Positions 46,674 through 55,708 of a stretch of DNA of 64,000 nucleotides are shown here, in pieces (positions within the stretch are counted from its first letter, which is position 1; each line of letters begins with the position of its first letter). The stretch spans positions 62,001-126,000 of the forward strand of contig NZ_RYDV01000008.1 in assembly GCF_003971065.1 (NCBI RefSeq), read 5' to 3'. The notes beneath the pieces are model-generated. The model did not search any database. It was not told the origin of the DNA and worked only from the letters and a program-made list of their open reading frames with translations. The translations under genes were made by a program, and so were the position numbers. The stretch comes from Candidimonas sp. SYP-B2681 (GTDB lineage Bacteria > Pseudomonadota > Gammaproteobacteria > Burkholderiales > Burkholderiaceae_B).

Positions 46674-47022
46674 AGGTCATACCGGCTATCCCTATTAATA
46701 TCAGGGCCAGCAAGGCATCGTAGGGCAGGGTGGTGGCATGCAGCAGCCATGCGTAAGCCAGTTCGTTCACCCCGAAGCCCAAGGCGGACACGGCAAAGAA
46801 TCGTCTTGCGGCCTGTACCAGCGGCGCTCGCTGCTGTCGGAACGTAAGCAGGAAATGGCCGGAAAACGAAACACAGAACGCTACGAGCCAGCCAACAATG
46901 TTTGCCAGCAAGGGGCGCATTCCGCTAGCGGACACTGCGCCGACCACGACCAGCCAATGGGTCACAGAAGCGGCAAAACCCACCGCCACAAACCATCCCA
47001 CTTGTCTGATAAGTTTTTGCAT
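46633..47022 (-). CDS. GtrA-like membrane protein
   Basis: Small GtrA/DPMS-type membrane protein of 129 aa with four hydrophobic helices (GWFVAVGFAASVTHWLVVVG first). GtrA-family proteins are thought to flip polyprenyl-phosphate sugars to the periplasm, which is the missing step between the GT2 and ArnT-like enzymes here. It is on the opposite strand, overlapping the ArnT-like gene by 41 nt at the 3' end and ending 23 nt from the start of the deacetylase gene, so its promoter would lie within that gene. Confidence 0.82.
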   Translation of the reverse strand: MQKLIRQVGWFVAVGFAASVTHWLVVVGAVSASGMRPLLANIVGWLVAFCVSFSGHFLLTFRQQRAPLVQAARRFFAVSALGFGVNELAYAWLLHATTLPYDALLALILIGIAGMTFILGRAWAFRHKS

Positions 47023-47045
47023 TATTTGTATTTCCGGAGGCAGTC

Positions 47046-47849
47046 GTGGTCGAGGTTAAGAATAAGCGCATCGTAATATGTGCCGACGATTTTGGCATGA
47101 ATGCCGCCGTTGACGAAGGCATATTAGAGCTTGCCCGGCTGGGGCGGCTGAATGCGACCAGCTGTCTCGTCGACGGCAGCACATTTTCTGGCAATGCCGC
47201 TCGCTTGCGTGCCAGCGGCCTGCAACTTGGTCTACATCTGAATTTCACCGAATCGTTGGGTCAGCCCGGACTATACCTGCCCGTGTCACGGTTAATTTTG
47301 CGTACCTGGACCGGGCGTATGGACGTTTCGCGGTGCAGGGATCAAATAGCACATCAGCTTGACCGCTTCGAGGCCGTCATCGGCCGTCCACCCGATTTTG
47401 TCGACGGCCACCAGCATATTCATCAGTTTCCTCAAATTCGCGGGCTGCTGCTGGAAGAACTTAAGTCGCGCTTTGCCGGCTCGCTTCCGTGGTTGCGCTA
47501 TACCGGTGCCGGTTCGATGTCGGGGTCAGGCCTGCGCTTGCGTATCAAGGCATGGATTATCCAAGTATTGGGCGCCCACGCTTTTGCCAAAGCAGCACGA
47601 CGCCAGTCCTTCGCCACCAATCGGGCATTTCTGGGAGTCTACGACTTCAGCGGTGGCGAGCCTGCTTATAGCGGACTACTGCGTAACTGGCTTCAACAGG
47701 CCCGCGATGGTGACCTGATCATGTGCCATCCCGCGTGCCAGGTCGTTGCTCGCGACGCCTTAGGGCGTCAGCGCCAAGCGGAGTTCGACGTGCTGCGTAG
47801 TGATGCCGCTGGTACGTGGCTAAAGGAATATGGCGTCGTCCTTGCCTAA
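47046..47849 (+). CDS. ChbG/HpnK-family deacetylase (YdjC-like)
   Basis: Polysaccharide-deacetylase-like enzyme of the ChbG/HpnK family, 267 aa. Motifs: CADDFGMNAAVDEGIL for metal-binding Asp residues, LGLHLNFTE, and VDGHQHIHQFP with the histidines. GTG 47046 with GGAGGCAG upstream is the start. In hopanoid and lipid A routes such enzymes deacetylate an N-acetyl sugar; here C55-P-GlcNAc made by the GT2 is a likely substrate. It is near the ArnT-like gene but on the other side of gtrA. Confidence 0.85.
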   Translation: MVEVKNKRIVICADDFGMNAAVDEGILELARLGRLNATSCLVDGSTFSGNAARLRASGLQLGLHLNFTESLGQPGLYLPVSRLILRTWTGRMDVSRCRDQIAHQLDRFEAVIGRPPDFVDGHQHIHQFPQIRGLLLEELKSRFAGSLPWLRYTGAGSMSGSGLRLRIKAWIIQVLGAHAFAKAARRQSFATNRAFLGVYDFSGGEPAYSGLLRNWLQQARDGDLIMCHPACQVVARDALGRQRQAEFDVLRSDAAGTWLKEYGVVLA

Positions 47850-48439
47850 GATTCGGGCGGTGTCGTGCTGCCGGCGCCCAGCGCCCGCTGCATGAAGACG
47901 ACGTCGATCCACTGATTGAATTTGAAGCCGGTAGCGACCTGAGTTCCCGCGTGGGCAAATCCCATGCTGCGGTGCAGACCAATCGAGCCCTGATTGTTCG
48001 TGCCGGCAATCACGGCAATCATCTGACGCCATGGGCCTTGTTCGCATCGTTCAATAAGGGCAGACAGTAACGCCTTTCCATAACCTTGCCCCGAGTGCCT
48101 TGGGTCCAGGTAAATGGAATTTTCGATGGTGTAGCGGTAGGCGATACGCGGGCGGTATTGCGACGCATAGCAATAGCCGACGACTTCGGTGCCCAACACG
48201 GCAACCAGATACGGCATGCCACAGGCCAGCACATTGGCCCTGCGCGCCAGCATGTCGTCGAGGGTTGGGGGTTCCTCTTCGAAAGTTGCCGTACTATGCA
48301 AGATGTGGTGCGTATAAATGCGCTGAACGTCAGCCATATCGCCGGGTAAGGCGTCGCGAATGATCAACGCAGTACGGGGCTGCGCTGCGGTGCTTAGGGC
48401 GGCTGGCCCGGCCACTTGCGCGATGTTGGCGGCGGTCAT
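47846..48439 (-). CDS. GNAT N-acetyltransferase (phosphinothricin acetyltransferase type)
   Basis: Acetyl-CoA-dependent N-acetyltransferase of the Pat/YncA-like group. ATG 48439 (MTAANIAQ) is chosen because AGAGGAAAATAG lies upstream; the frame extends to 48478. The core has IRDALPGDMADVQRIYTHHI, YLDPRHSGQGYGKALLSAL (acetyl-CoA loop) and GTNNQGSIGLHRSMGF. It has 197 aa and overlaps the deacetylase gene by 4 nt at the 3' ends. Members acetylate phosphinothricin or methionine sulfoximine and similar amino acids; the natural substrate here is unknown. Confidence 0.88.
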   Translation of the reverse strand: MTAANIAQVAGPAALSTAAQPRTALIIRDALPGDMADVQRIYTHHILHSTATFEEEPPTLDDMLARRANVLACGMPYLVAVLGTEVVGYCYASQYRPRIAYRYTIENSIYLDPRHSGQGYGKALLSALIERCEQGPWRQMIAVIAGTNNQGSIGLHRSMGFAHAGTQVATGFKFNQWIDVVFMQRALGAGSTTPPES

Positions 48440-48490
48440 ACTATTTTCCTCTATCGATATCCTCGCTAGTATAAACATCAGGAGTTCTAA

Positions 48491-48832
48491 ATGTCTGTTC
48501 CCATCAACTCAATTACCGATTCCTTTGCCGTCGCTCCGCAGTTGGCTCCCGAAGACATGCAGGCGGTGGCCGATGCGGGCTTTAAAAGCGTGATTATCAA
48601 CCGCCCCGACATGGAAGGCGGCCCAGATCAACCCACTTCAGCCGATGTCATCGCCGCTGCACAGCGTGCCGGTCTTGCCGTGGAGTATCAACCGGTAGTC
48701 AGTGGCGCCATGACGCCTGACGACGTAGCGCGATTTGCGGTATTGCTTAAAGAATTGCCCGCGCCGGTCCTGGCTTATTGCCGTACAGGCACGCGCTGCA
48801 CCCACTTGTTCAAGGCGGCCAGCAGTCTTTGA
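48491..48832 (+). CDS. TIGR01244-family phosphatase/sulfurtransferase-like protein
   Basis: A 113-aa protein of the beta-lactamase-hydrolase-like (Blh) phosphatase family. The active-site loop is YCRTGTRC, a CX5R-type loop of cysteine phosphatases; conserved KSVIINRPDMEGGPDQP lies near the N-terminus. In other bacteria the domain is fused to or beside sulfide- or biofilm-related hydrolases. Here it stands alone, divergent from the acetyltransferase gene with only 51 nt between. Confidence 0.83.
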   Translation: MSVPINSITDSFAVAPQLAPEDMQAVADAGFKSVIINRPDMEGGPDQPTSADVIAAAQRAGLAVEYQPVVSGAMTPDDVARFAVLLKELPAPVLAYCRTGTRCTHLFKAASSL

Positions 48833-48922
48833 TCTAGGTCAATTTCGCCGGTCCAGACCCCTGTTTTTTATCGTCACTTGCGGTTAAGCTTTACATATCC
48901 GATAACAAAAGGGGGCAATGCT

Positions 48923-49390
48923 ATGTTCAAGAAAATACTCATTCCTACTGACGGCTCGGCTCTGTCCGCACAGGCTGCCAATAAGGGGGTGTGTTTCGCC
49001 CGCGAAATCGGTGCCGAAATCGTGGCACTTTATGTAACTCAACCATTTGCCGCGACGGTTGGATTCGATGGTATGGCCGCCGCCTATGCGATCACCGACG
49101 AAGATTACGACAAGACCGCGCATGAACAGGCTCAAAAATACCTGAAAGCCGTGCTTGATCGCGCTGCCACCGCGGGCGTCAAGGCGACCGGCAAAGCGGT
49201 ATCGAACTTTAACGTAGCCGATGGGCTGGTCCAGGCCGCCGAAGAAGAACGCTGCGACCTCATCTTTATCGGCAGTCACGGCCGTAGCGGTTTATCGCGT
49301 TTATTGCTAGGTAGCGTAACCGTCAAGGTGCTGGGGCTGGCAAAAACCGCCGTTCTGGTTTATCGCGTTAAAGAAGGCGATAAAACCTAG
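48923..49390 (+). CDS. Universal stress protein (UspA family)
   Basis: Cytoplasmic Usp-domain protein, 155 aa from ATG 48923 (MFKKILIPTDGSALSAQ), with AGGGGGC just upstream. The ATP-binding signature GSHGRSGLSRLLLGSVTVKV (G-2x-G-9x-G-S/T) is present, so it belongs to the nucleotide-binding class. Monocistronic, followed by a terminator. Confidence 0.92.
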   Translation: MFKKILIPTDGSALSAQAANKGVCFAREIGAEIVALYVTQPFAATVGFDGMAAAYAITDEDYDKTAHEQAQKYLKAVLDRAATAGVKATGKAVSNFNVADGLVQAAEEERCDLIFIGSHGRSGLSRLLLGSVTVKVLGLAKTAVLVYRVKEGDKT

Positions 49391-49412
49391 GCTCAAGGTC
49401 CAAGCACACCAC

Positions 49413-49438
49413 AACCGCCGGCATGGCGGTTTTTTTTG
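49413..49438 (+). terminator. Rho-independent terminator after usp
   Basis: AACCGCC (49413-49419) pairs with GGCGGTT (49425-49431), with a GGCAT loop and T-run to 49437. It lies between usp and the convergent fdsD. Confidence 0.85.
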
Positions 49439-49487
49439 ACTCGGCTACGTAAGCGGGTGCGCGTTCAGTGTGTCGGGCAGACGCCGG

Positions 49488-49751
49488 TTACACCGGAGCG
49501 CTGGACTTCGGAGTCAGGCGCTCTTTGTTTTGGCTTATGGCCTCGACGACGATTTCACTAAGTGCCATGTCGCCTTCGCGTCCGTCTGGGTGGGCTTCCA
49601 AAAAGCGCAACATGCTGATCCGCATCCTGGGCTCCCAGAATTTCTGGATGTGGTTGGCAATGCCTTCGAGCCCTTCCGCACGATCGGGCATGGCTTCAAA
49701 AAAACTACCGATACGATTGGCAAGGCGAATTAGATGTTCGACGTTATTCAA
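49488..49751 (-). CDS. fdsD: Formate dehydrogenase delta subunit
   Basis: Small FdsD subunit of soluble NAD-dependent formate dehydrogenase, 87 aa. Typical sequence: NNVEHLIRLANRIGSFFEAM and HIQKFWEPRMR. It is needed for full activity of the Fds complex, though it carries no cofactor. Last gene of fdsGBA-fdhD-fdsD; its start overlaps fdhD by 8 nt. Confidence 0.93.
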   Translation of the reverse strand: MNNVEHLIRLANRIGSFFEAMPDRAEGLEGIANHIQKFWEPRMRISMLRFLEAHPDGREGDMALSEIVVEAISQNKERLTPKSSAPV

Positions 49752-50613
49752 GGCTGACCTCTTCAGTATTCAGGTATTCCGGATGGCTGTACACCGTGAA
49801 CGAATCGTCGCGGGCGAAACCGGCAAGCATCACGTTCAGCTCACTGGCCATATTTACCGCATAAGTGGTCGCGGCCGAAACGGCCACGAGCACCGACATG
49901 CCAGCCGCCGCCGCTTTCTGGACCATTTCGAAGCTGGCGCGGCTGGAAATAATCGCTATGCCGCCGGTGGTATCAACCGAGGTGCGCAGCAAATGGCCGA
50001 TTAGTTTGTCGAGCGCATTGTGTCGCCCGACGTCTTCGCGTACGTAGAGCACATCGCCTGCGCTGCTGGACCAGCCAGCAGCATGGGTCGCACCCGTCAG
50101 CAGATGGAGCGGTTGCCTGGCACGTAGTTGTTGCGCCGCCTGCGCGATGGCAGTGGCGTCGTAGGCGAGCGTCGGAGCCGGCAGCGGTTGCAGCGTGCGA
50201 CGCACTTCATCCAGGCTTTCTATGCCGCACAGTCCACAGCCCGTGCGGCCAGCCAGGCTGCGTCGGCGCAGCTTCAGTTCGCTTACGCAAGCGCTGGCGA
50301 TCGTCGCTTGTATGATGAAGCCTTTTGCAGTCTCTGCGATTTCCAGGTCGTATAGATCGCGGGCAGACCGAATAATGCCTTCCGTGAAAGAGAAGCCCAA
50401 TGCCAGGTCTTCAAGATCGGTAGGGGTCGCCAGCAGCGTCGCGTGGCTGATGCCGTTGTATTCGAGGGCAACCGCAATCTCTTGCGCAATTTCGTCTGGT
50501 TCGGCGTAGCACGGTGCATGTCGGCCCGCTCGTGTCACGCGATACGAACTGTGACCCGTCGCGAGCGGCTCGTCGCTGGGCGCCAGAGGCAGAGAGAGGT
50601 CGGCGGTAGACAA
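49744..50613 (-). CDS. fdhD: FdhD sulfurtransferase for formate dehydrogenase
   Basis: Accessory protein that delivers sulfur to the molybdenum cofactor before it enters FdsA; also called FdsC in this operon type. The GRTGCGLCGIESLDEV motif holds the conserved cysteine pair, and DVGRHNALDKLIG and SSRASFEMVQKAA are family marks. Length 289 is normal. It starts 2 nt after the fdsA stop and overlaps fdsD. Confidence 0.94.
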   Translation of the reverse strand: MSTADLSLPLAPSDEPLATGHSSYRVTRAGRHAPCYAEPDEIAQEIAVALEYNGISHATLLATPTDLEDLALGFSFTEGIIRSARDLYDLEIAETAKGFIIQATIASACVSELKLRRRSLAGRTGCGLCGIESLDEVRRTLQPLPAPTLAYDATAIAQAAQQLRARQPLHLLTGATHAAGWSSSAGDVLYVREDVGRHNALDKLIGHLLRTSVDTTGGIAIISSRASFEMVQKAAAAGMSVLVAVSAATTYAVNMASELNVMLAGFARDDSFTVYSHPEYLNTEEVSLE

Positions 50614-50615
50614 TT

Positions 50616-53564
50616 CTATTCCTGTGAAGTTGCTGCTGTGACAGGTTCAGGCGCTGCTTCAGGCTTGATAGCAGGATTCGGTTCCTTTGTCGGTTCGGGC
50701 GCTGGCATGCCTTCGCGCTGACGTTGTGCGAGTAAATTCTGCTGAATGTCGCTAAAGCGCGACCAGTTTGCCTGCCACTTCGAGGGTTCCGTGACGAGTC
50801 TGGCCTGCACAGCAGTGACTTTGTATTCGGGGCAGTCGGTCGCCCAGTCGGTGCTGTCGGTCGTGACAACGTTGGCTCCGGATTCGGGAAAGTGGAATGT
50901 TGTGTAGACCACCCCTGGCTGCACCCGCTCGGTTACCGTGGCGCGCAGCACCGTCTCGCCCGCCCGGCTTTGTATGGCGACCATGTCGCCTTCACGAATG
51001 CCACGATCTTCGGCGTCGTGCGGATGGATTTCCAGCCGATCTTCGCTATGCCATAAAACATTGGGCGTCCGGCGGGTTTGAGCCCCGACGTTGTACTGCG
51101 ACAGGATGCGGCCGGTGGTCAGCAGCAGCGGGAATTTGCGTGTACTGCGTTCATCGCTGGGAACATACTTGGTGATCACGAACTTGCCTTTACCGCGCAC
51201 GAAATGGTCCACGTGCATGATGGGGGTGCCTTCGGGGGCGTCGGCATTGCACGGCCACTGCACGCTGCCGCCCAGTTCGTCGATTTTCTTGAAAGAAACC
51301 CCTGCGAACGTAGGAGTCAGGCGGGCGATTTCATCCATGATTTCACTGGCATGGCCATAGTTCATTGGGTAGCCCAGAGCATTGGACAATGCGCAGGTAA
51401 CTTCCCAGTCAGCCATTCCGGCTTTTGGCTTCATTACCTGCCGAACCCGCGAAATACGGCGTTCGGCATTGGTAAACGTGCCGTCTTTTTCGAGAAAAGA
51501 TGAACCCGGCAAAAAGACGTGCGCGTACTTGGCGGTTTCGTTGAGAAAAATATCCTGGACGATGACGCATTCCATCGACGCCAACGCTTTGGCAACATGC
51601 TGGCTGTTGGGGTCTGATTGAACGAGGTCTTCACCCTGGCAATACAGCCCTTTGAACGAGCCGCTAATGGCTGCATCGAACATATTCGGTATGCGCAAGC
51701 CTGGTTCAGCTTGCAGTGTCACACCCCAGTCCTGTTCGAACTGGTTGCGAACGATAGCGTCTGAAATATGACGATAGCCTGTGAGTTCGTGTGGGAAGGA
51801 TCCCATGTCGCAGGAACCCTGAACATTGTTTTGACCGCGCAGTGGATTAACGCCGACGCCTTCACGGCCCAAATTGCCGGTTGCCATGGCAAGGTTGGCA
51901 ATCGCCATCACGGTTGTGGATCCCTGGCTGTGCTCAGTGACACCAAGCCCATAGTAGATCGAGCCGTTGCCATGGGTCGCGAATAGCCGGCTGGCCGCCC
52001 GCAGGTCTTGTGCCGATACCCCTGTGATCGGTTCCATCGCTTCAGGGGAATTTTCAGGTGAGGACACGAATTCGCGCCATTGTTCAAACGCGGCTTGCTC
52101 GCAACGTTCGGCGACGAAGGCTTCGTCGATGAGGCCTTCGGTTGCAATGACATGAGCCATGGAGGTCAGCAAGGCAGTGTTGGTGCCGGGCCTGACAGGC
52201 AAATGATAGTCGGCCTTGACGTGCGGGGCATTGACCAGCTGGATCTGGCGCGGATCAATGACGATGAGCTTGGCGCCTTCGCGCAGGCGACGTTTCATGC
52301 GTGACGCAAACACGGGATGGGCTTCAGTGGGATTCGCCCCCATGACGATGATGACGTCGCTGTGCATGACCGAGTCAAAAGTCTGGGTGCCGGCCGATTC
52401 GCCCAAGGTGGTTTTCAGGCCATAGCCTGTGGGGGAATGGCATACCCTGGCGCAGGTGTCGACGTTATTCGTGCCTAATGCGGCGCGCACCAGCTTTTGC
52501 ACAAGATAAGCTTCTTCGTTGGTGCACCGCGACGACGTGATGCCCCCGATGGAATCGCGGCCGTAGGTAGCCTGTAAGCGTTTGAGTTCCGATGCCGCGT
52601 AGCCTATGGCTTCTTCCCAGCTGACCTCGCGCCATGGCTGCGAAATGTCGCTGCGTATCATGGGCTTGAGCATGCGATCGGCGTGGGTTGCGTAACCCCA
52701 GGCAAAGCGTCCTTTTACACAAGAATGGCCATGGTTGGCTTTGCCTTCCTTCCAGGGAACCATGCGCACGACTTCCTGGCCTTTCATTTCTGCCTTGAAG
52801 GCGCAGCCCACACCACAGTAGGCGCAAGTGGTGATAACTGAGTGTTCGGCCTGGCCCATTTCTATGATGGACTTTTCGGTCAAGGACGTCGTGGGACATG
52901 CCTGCACACAGGCCCCACAGGAAACGCAATCGCTTTTCAGGAACGGTTCGCTCTGACCTGCCGTAATGCGTGAATTAAATCCGCGACCGGTAATGGTGAG
53001 CGCGTACGTACCTTGAATTTCGTCGCAAGCGCGCACGCAGCGGCTGCATACAATGCATTTGGACGGATCATATGCAAAATAAGGGTTCGATTCGTCAGTC
53101 GGATCGGACCGATGATTGGCGCCGTCAAAACCGTAGCGTACATTGCGCAGGCCCACCACGCCGGCCATATCTTGTAGTTCACAATCGCCATTGGCAGGAC
53201 AGGTCAAGCAATCGAGGGGGTGGTCCGAAATATAGAGTTCCATGACCCCGCGACGCAACTGATGTAATTTAGGCGTTTCGGTCCAGATGACCATGCCGGC
53301 TTCCACGGGCGTCGTACACGAAGCAGGGTAGCCGCGCCGGCCGTCGATTTGCACCAGGCATAGCCGGCAGGAGCCAAACGCGTCAAGGCTGTCGGTGGCA
53401 CATAGCTTGGGAATATTAATGCCGGCCTCAGCGGCGGCGCGCATGACGGAAGTGCCCTCGGCGACCTTGACCGGCGTGCCGTCGATGGTGATGTCGACGG
53501 TAAGCGTACTGGTCGAGGCGGGGGTGCCAAAATCACGATCACGTTTGACAACAGTTTCGAGCAT
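50616..53564 (-). CDS. fdsA: NAD-dependent formate dehydrogenase alpha (catalytic) subunit
   Basis: Molybdopterin-bis-MGD enzyme oxidising formate to CO2. ATG 53564 (MLETVVKRDRDFG) is the start, with GGAG upstream and 11 nt after fdsB; the longer frame to 53711 overlaps fdsB without need. The 982-aa protein has a [2Fe-2S] ferredoxin-like domain (CRLCLVQIDG), NADH-G-type Cys/His cluster, two [4Fe-4S] motifs (CIVCSRCVRAC and CVSCGACVQAC), then the catalytic part with CAYCGVGC. The molybdenum ligand is cysteine (RVCHSPTG), not selenocysteine. Confidence 0.95.
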   Translation of the reverse strand: MLETVVKRDRDFGTPASTSTLTVDITIDGTPVKVAEGTSVMRAAAEAGINIPKLCATDSLDAFGSCRLCLVQIDGRRGYPASCTTPVEAGMVIWTETPKLHQLRRGVMELYISDHPLDCLTCPANGDCELQDMAGVVGLRNVRYGFDGANHRSDPTDESNPYFAYDPSKCIVCSRCVRACDEIQGTYALTITGRGFNSRITAGQSEPFLKSDCVSCGACVQACPTTSLTEKSIIEMGQAEHSVITTCAYCGVGCAFKAEMKGQEVVRMVPWKEGKANHGHSCVKGRFAWGYATHADRMLKPMIRSDISQPWREVSWEEAIGYAASELKRLQATYGRDSIGGITSSRCTNEEAYLVQKLVRAALGTNNVDTCARVCHSPTGYGLKTTLGESAGTQTFDSVMHSDVIIVMGANPTEAHPVFASRMKRRLREGAKLIVIDPRQIQLVNAPHVKADYHLPVRPGTNTALLTSMAHVIATEGLIDEAFVAERCEQAAFEQWREFVSSPENSPEAMEPITGVSAQDLRAASRLFATHGNGSIYYGLGVTEHSQGSTTVMAIANLAMATGNLGREGVGVNPLRGQNNVQGSCDMGSFPHELTGYRHISDAIVRNQFEQDWGVTLQAEPGLRIPNMFDAAISGSFKGLYCQGEDLVQSDPNSQHVAKALASMECVIVQDIFLNETAKYAHVFLPGSSFLEKDGTFTNAERRISRVRQVMKPKAGMADWEVTCALSNALGYPMNYGHASEIMDEIARLTPTFAGVSFKKIDELGGSVQWPCNADAPEGTPIMHVDHFVRGKGKFVITKYVPSDERSTRKFPLLLTTGRILSQYNVGAQTRRTPNVLWHSEDRLEIHPHDAEDRGIREGDMVAIQSRAGETVLRATVTERVQPGVVYTTFHFPESGANVVTTDSTDWATDCPEYKVTAVQARLVTEPSKWQANWSRFSDIQQNLLAQRQREGMPAPEPTKEPNPAIKPEAAPEPVTAATSQE

Positions 53565-53575
53565 GGTGGGCTCCG

Positions 53576-55153
53576 TCAGTCGACGACTTCGGTGGTCGTG
53601 CTGGTGCGCGGCAAACCGAAGTCCTCGGGGAAATGGTTCAAGGCCGACAAGACCGGGTATGGTGTCATGCCGCCCAAGGCACAAAGCGAGCCGGCCAACA
53701 TGGTGTCGCACAGGTCGCGCAATAAATAAACGTGTTCTTCACGTTGTTCGTTGTGGCGGATTTTGTTGATGACTTCGGTGCCACGGACGGCGCCGATGCG
53801 ACAGGGCGTACATTTTCCGCAGGATTCGATGGCACAGAAGGCCATCGCGTATTCGGCCATTTCGGACATGTCGACGGTTTCGTCGAAAGCGACCAGTCCA
53901 CCATGGCCCACCATGGCAGAGATACCAATATACGCTTCGTAGTCCAGGGGAACATCCCACTGTGATTCGGGCAGATAGGCGCCCAGTGGCCCGCCCACTT
54001 GAACCGCCCGTAGCGGCCGCCCGCTGGCGCTGCCGCCCCCAAAGCCATAGAGCAAATCGCGCAAACTGAGACCGAAAGCTTTTTCGACCAGCCCGCCATG
54101 CTTGATGTTGCCGGCAAGCTGAAAAGGCAAGGTTCCCCTGGAGCGGCCCATGCCGTAATCCCGATAGAAGCCGGCTCCGCGTGCGAGGATGATAGGCACG
54201 GTGGCCAGCGAAATAACATTGTTGATTACCGTCGGTTTACCGAAAAGGCCACGTATTGCGGGAAGCGGCGGCTTTGCGCGAACTAGCCCACGCTTGCCCT
54301 CCAGGCTTTCCAGTAACGAGGTTTCTTCGCCACAAATGTAGGCGCCAGCGCCTTGCCGCACTTCAAGGTCGAACGCGTGGTCGCTGCCCCGTATGTTGCG
54401 ACCCAGCCATCCGGCCGCACGGGCGTGGGCGATGGCGTCTTCCAGGGTAGAAATCGCCAGTGGGTATTCGGAGCGGACATAGATATAGCCGTAGGTGGCT
54501 TGTGTGGCCAGGCCGGCGATCGCCATGCCCTCTATCAGTGCATAGGGATCGCCTTCCATGAGCATACGATCAGAAAACGTGCCGGAATCGCCCTCATCGG
54601 CATTGCACACGATGTATTTTTGATCGGCATCGGTGACCAGCACTGTTTTCCACTTGATACCGGTTGGGAAGGCTGCACCGCCGCGCCCACGCAGTCCGGA
54701 CTCCACGACTTCATCAACGATGGCCGCTGGCGTCATGGACAAGGCTTTTTCAAGCCCCTGAAATCCGCCGTGAGCCTGGTACTCGAAGATGCTTAAGGGG
54801 TCGGTTACGCCTACCCGGGCGAAAGTAAGTCGCTCCTGGTTTTTAAGGTAAGGGATTTCTTCGGTCAGCCCATGGAATAACGGATGAGGCCCGCCGTGTA
54901 ACCAGTCGGCTTCGAACAAGCTGACCACATCAGTGACATCGACCGGACCATATGCCACGCGTCCGGAAGGGGTTTGAACTTCCACGAGGGTTTCAAGCCA
55001 TAGCAAGCCGCGCGACCCATTGCGCACGATGTCAACGTTGAGCTCGCGACGTTGTGCTTCCTGTTCGATGGCGTTGACCACGTCCTCGGCGCCTACCGCG
55101 ACGGCGGCGGTGTCGCGTGGGATATATAGGCGAATAGCGTGATTCATGTTCAT
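53576..55153 (-). CDS. fdsB: NAD-dependent formate dehydrogenase beta subunit
   Basis: NADH-binding flavin subunit, like complex I NuoF. ATG 55153 overlaps the fdsG stop by 4 nt (ATGA), better than the upstream frame to 55246. The 525-aa protein has an N-terminal thioredoxin-like region, GLRGRGGAAFPTGIKW (NAD), CNADEGDSGTFSDR (FMN), GAGAYICGEETSLLES, and the cluster motif SCGKCTPCRIG. It passes electrons from FdsA to NAD. Confidence 0.95.
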   Translation of the reverse strand: MNMNHAIRLYIPRDTAAVAVGAEDVVNAIEQEAQRRELNVDIVRNGSRGLLWLETLVEVQTPSGRVAYGPVDVTDVVSLFEADWLHGGPHPLFHGLTEEIPYLKNQERLTFARVGVTDPLSIFEYQAHGGFQGLEKALSMTPAAIVDEVVESGLRGRGGAAFPTGIKWKTVLVTDADQKYIVCNADEGDSGTFSDRMLMEGDPYALIEGMAIAGLATQATYGYIYVRSEYPLAISTLEDAIAHARAAGWLGRNIRGSDHAFDLEVRQGAGAYICGEETSLLESLEGKRGLVRAKPPLPAIRGLFGKPTVINNVISLATVPIILARGAGFYRDYGMGRSRGTLPFQLAGNIKHGGLVEKAFGLSLRDLLYGFGGGSASGRPLRAVQVGGPLGAYLPESQWDVPLDYEAYIGISAMVGHGGLVAFDETVDMSEMAEYAMAFCAIESCGKCTPCRIGAVRGTEVINKIRHNEQREEHVYLLRDLCDTMLAGSLCALGGMTPYPVLSALNHFPEDFGLPRTSTTTEVVD

Positions 55154-55686
55154 AACACTTTTTCCTGCAACAGCGCATCGAGCTTTGCCGGCGTCATCCT
55201 GGCATAAGGCCGTCCATTGATCATGACGGCAGGTGATTGCGCGCACAAACCCAGGCAGTAAACGGGTTGGAGGCTGACGCTACCGCTGCGGCTGGTGCTG
55301 TGGAAGTCGCAGCCGAGTATCTGTTTGGCGTGGTCCGCCAGCGCATTGCCGCCCATGGACTGACAGGATTCTGCGCGGCAGACTTCAAGCACCACCGGGG
55401 CGAGCGGAGTGTCGCGAAAATGGGGGTAAAAACTGATGACACCATGAATTTCCGCACGGGATAGCTGCAGGGCGGAGGCCAGCATAGGAACGACCGACGC
55501 CGGAATGTAGCCGAGCGCATGCTGTACGCCGTGCAGAATAGGAAGCAAACTGCCGGCCTGACCTTCATAACGTTTCAGTACCTGAAGCACCAGCACCTGG
55601 GTGCTTTCCGGGATGGCCTGCGACTGCGGCTTATCGGTCGCCATATGCGCACCCGTATCCGTGACAGTAGGAGTTGAAGGATTCAT
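55150..55686 (-). CDS. fdsG: NAD-dependent formate dehydrogenase gamma subunit
   Basis: [2Fe-2S] subunit of NuoE type, 178 aa. After a low-complexity N-terminus come the helical domain (ILHGVQHALGYIP) and the thioredoxin-like fold with four cysteines: VCRAESCQSMGG and YCLGLCAQSPAV. First gene of the fds operon, 156 nt from the divergent regulator. The intergenic region has a pair of inverted AT-rich repeats that may be the regulator's site. Confidence 0.94.
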   Translation of the reverse strand: MNPSTPTVTDTGAHMATDKPQSQAIPESTQVLVLQVLKRYEGQAGSLLPILHGVQHALGYIPASVVPMLASALQLSRAEIHGVISFYPHFRDTPLAPVVLEVCRAESCQSMGGNALADHAKQILGCDFHSTSRSGSVSLQPVYCLGLCAQSPAVMINGRPYARMTPAKLDALLQEKVL

Positions 55687-55708
55687 GGTCGTCTCGCATA
55701 TGCTTAGA

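Noticed and set aside
50616-53564. Selenocysteine (in-frame TGA) formate dehydrogenase
   Set aside because: The molybdenum ligand position reads Cys (RVCHSPTG) and the frame is uninterrupted.
53565-53711. 49-codon N-terminal extension of FdsA
   Set aside because: It lies mostly inside fdsB; GGAG and ATG 53564 give the normal FdsA start.
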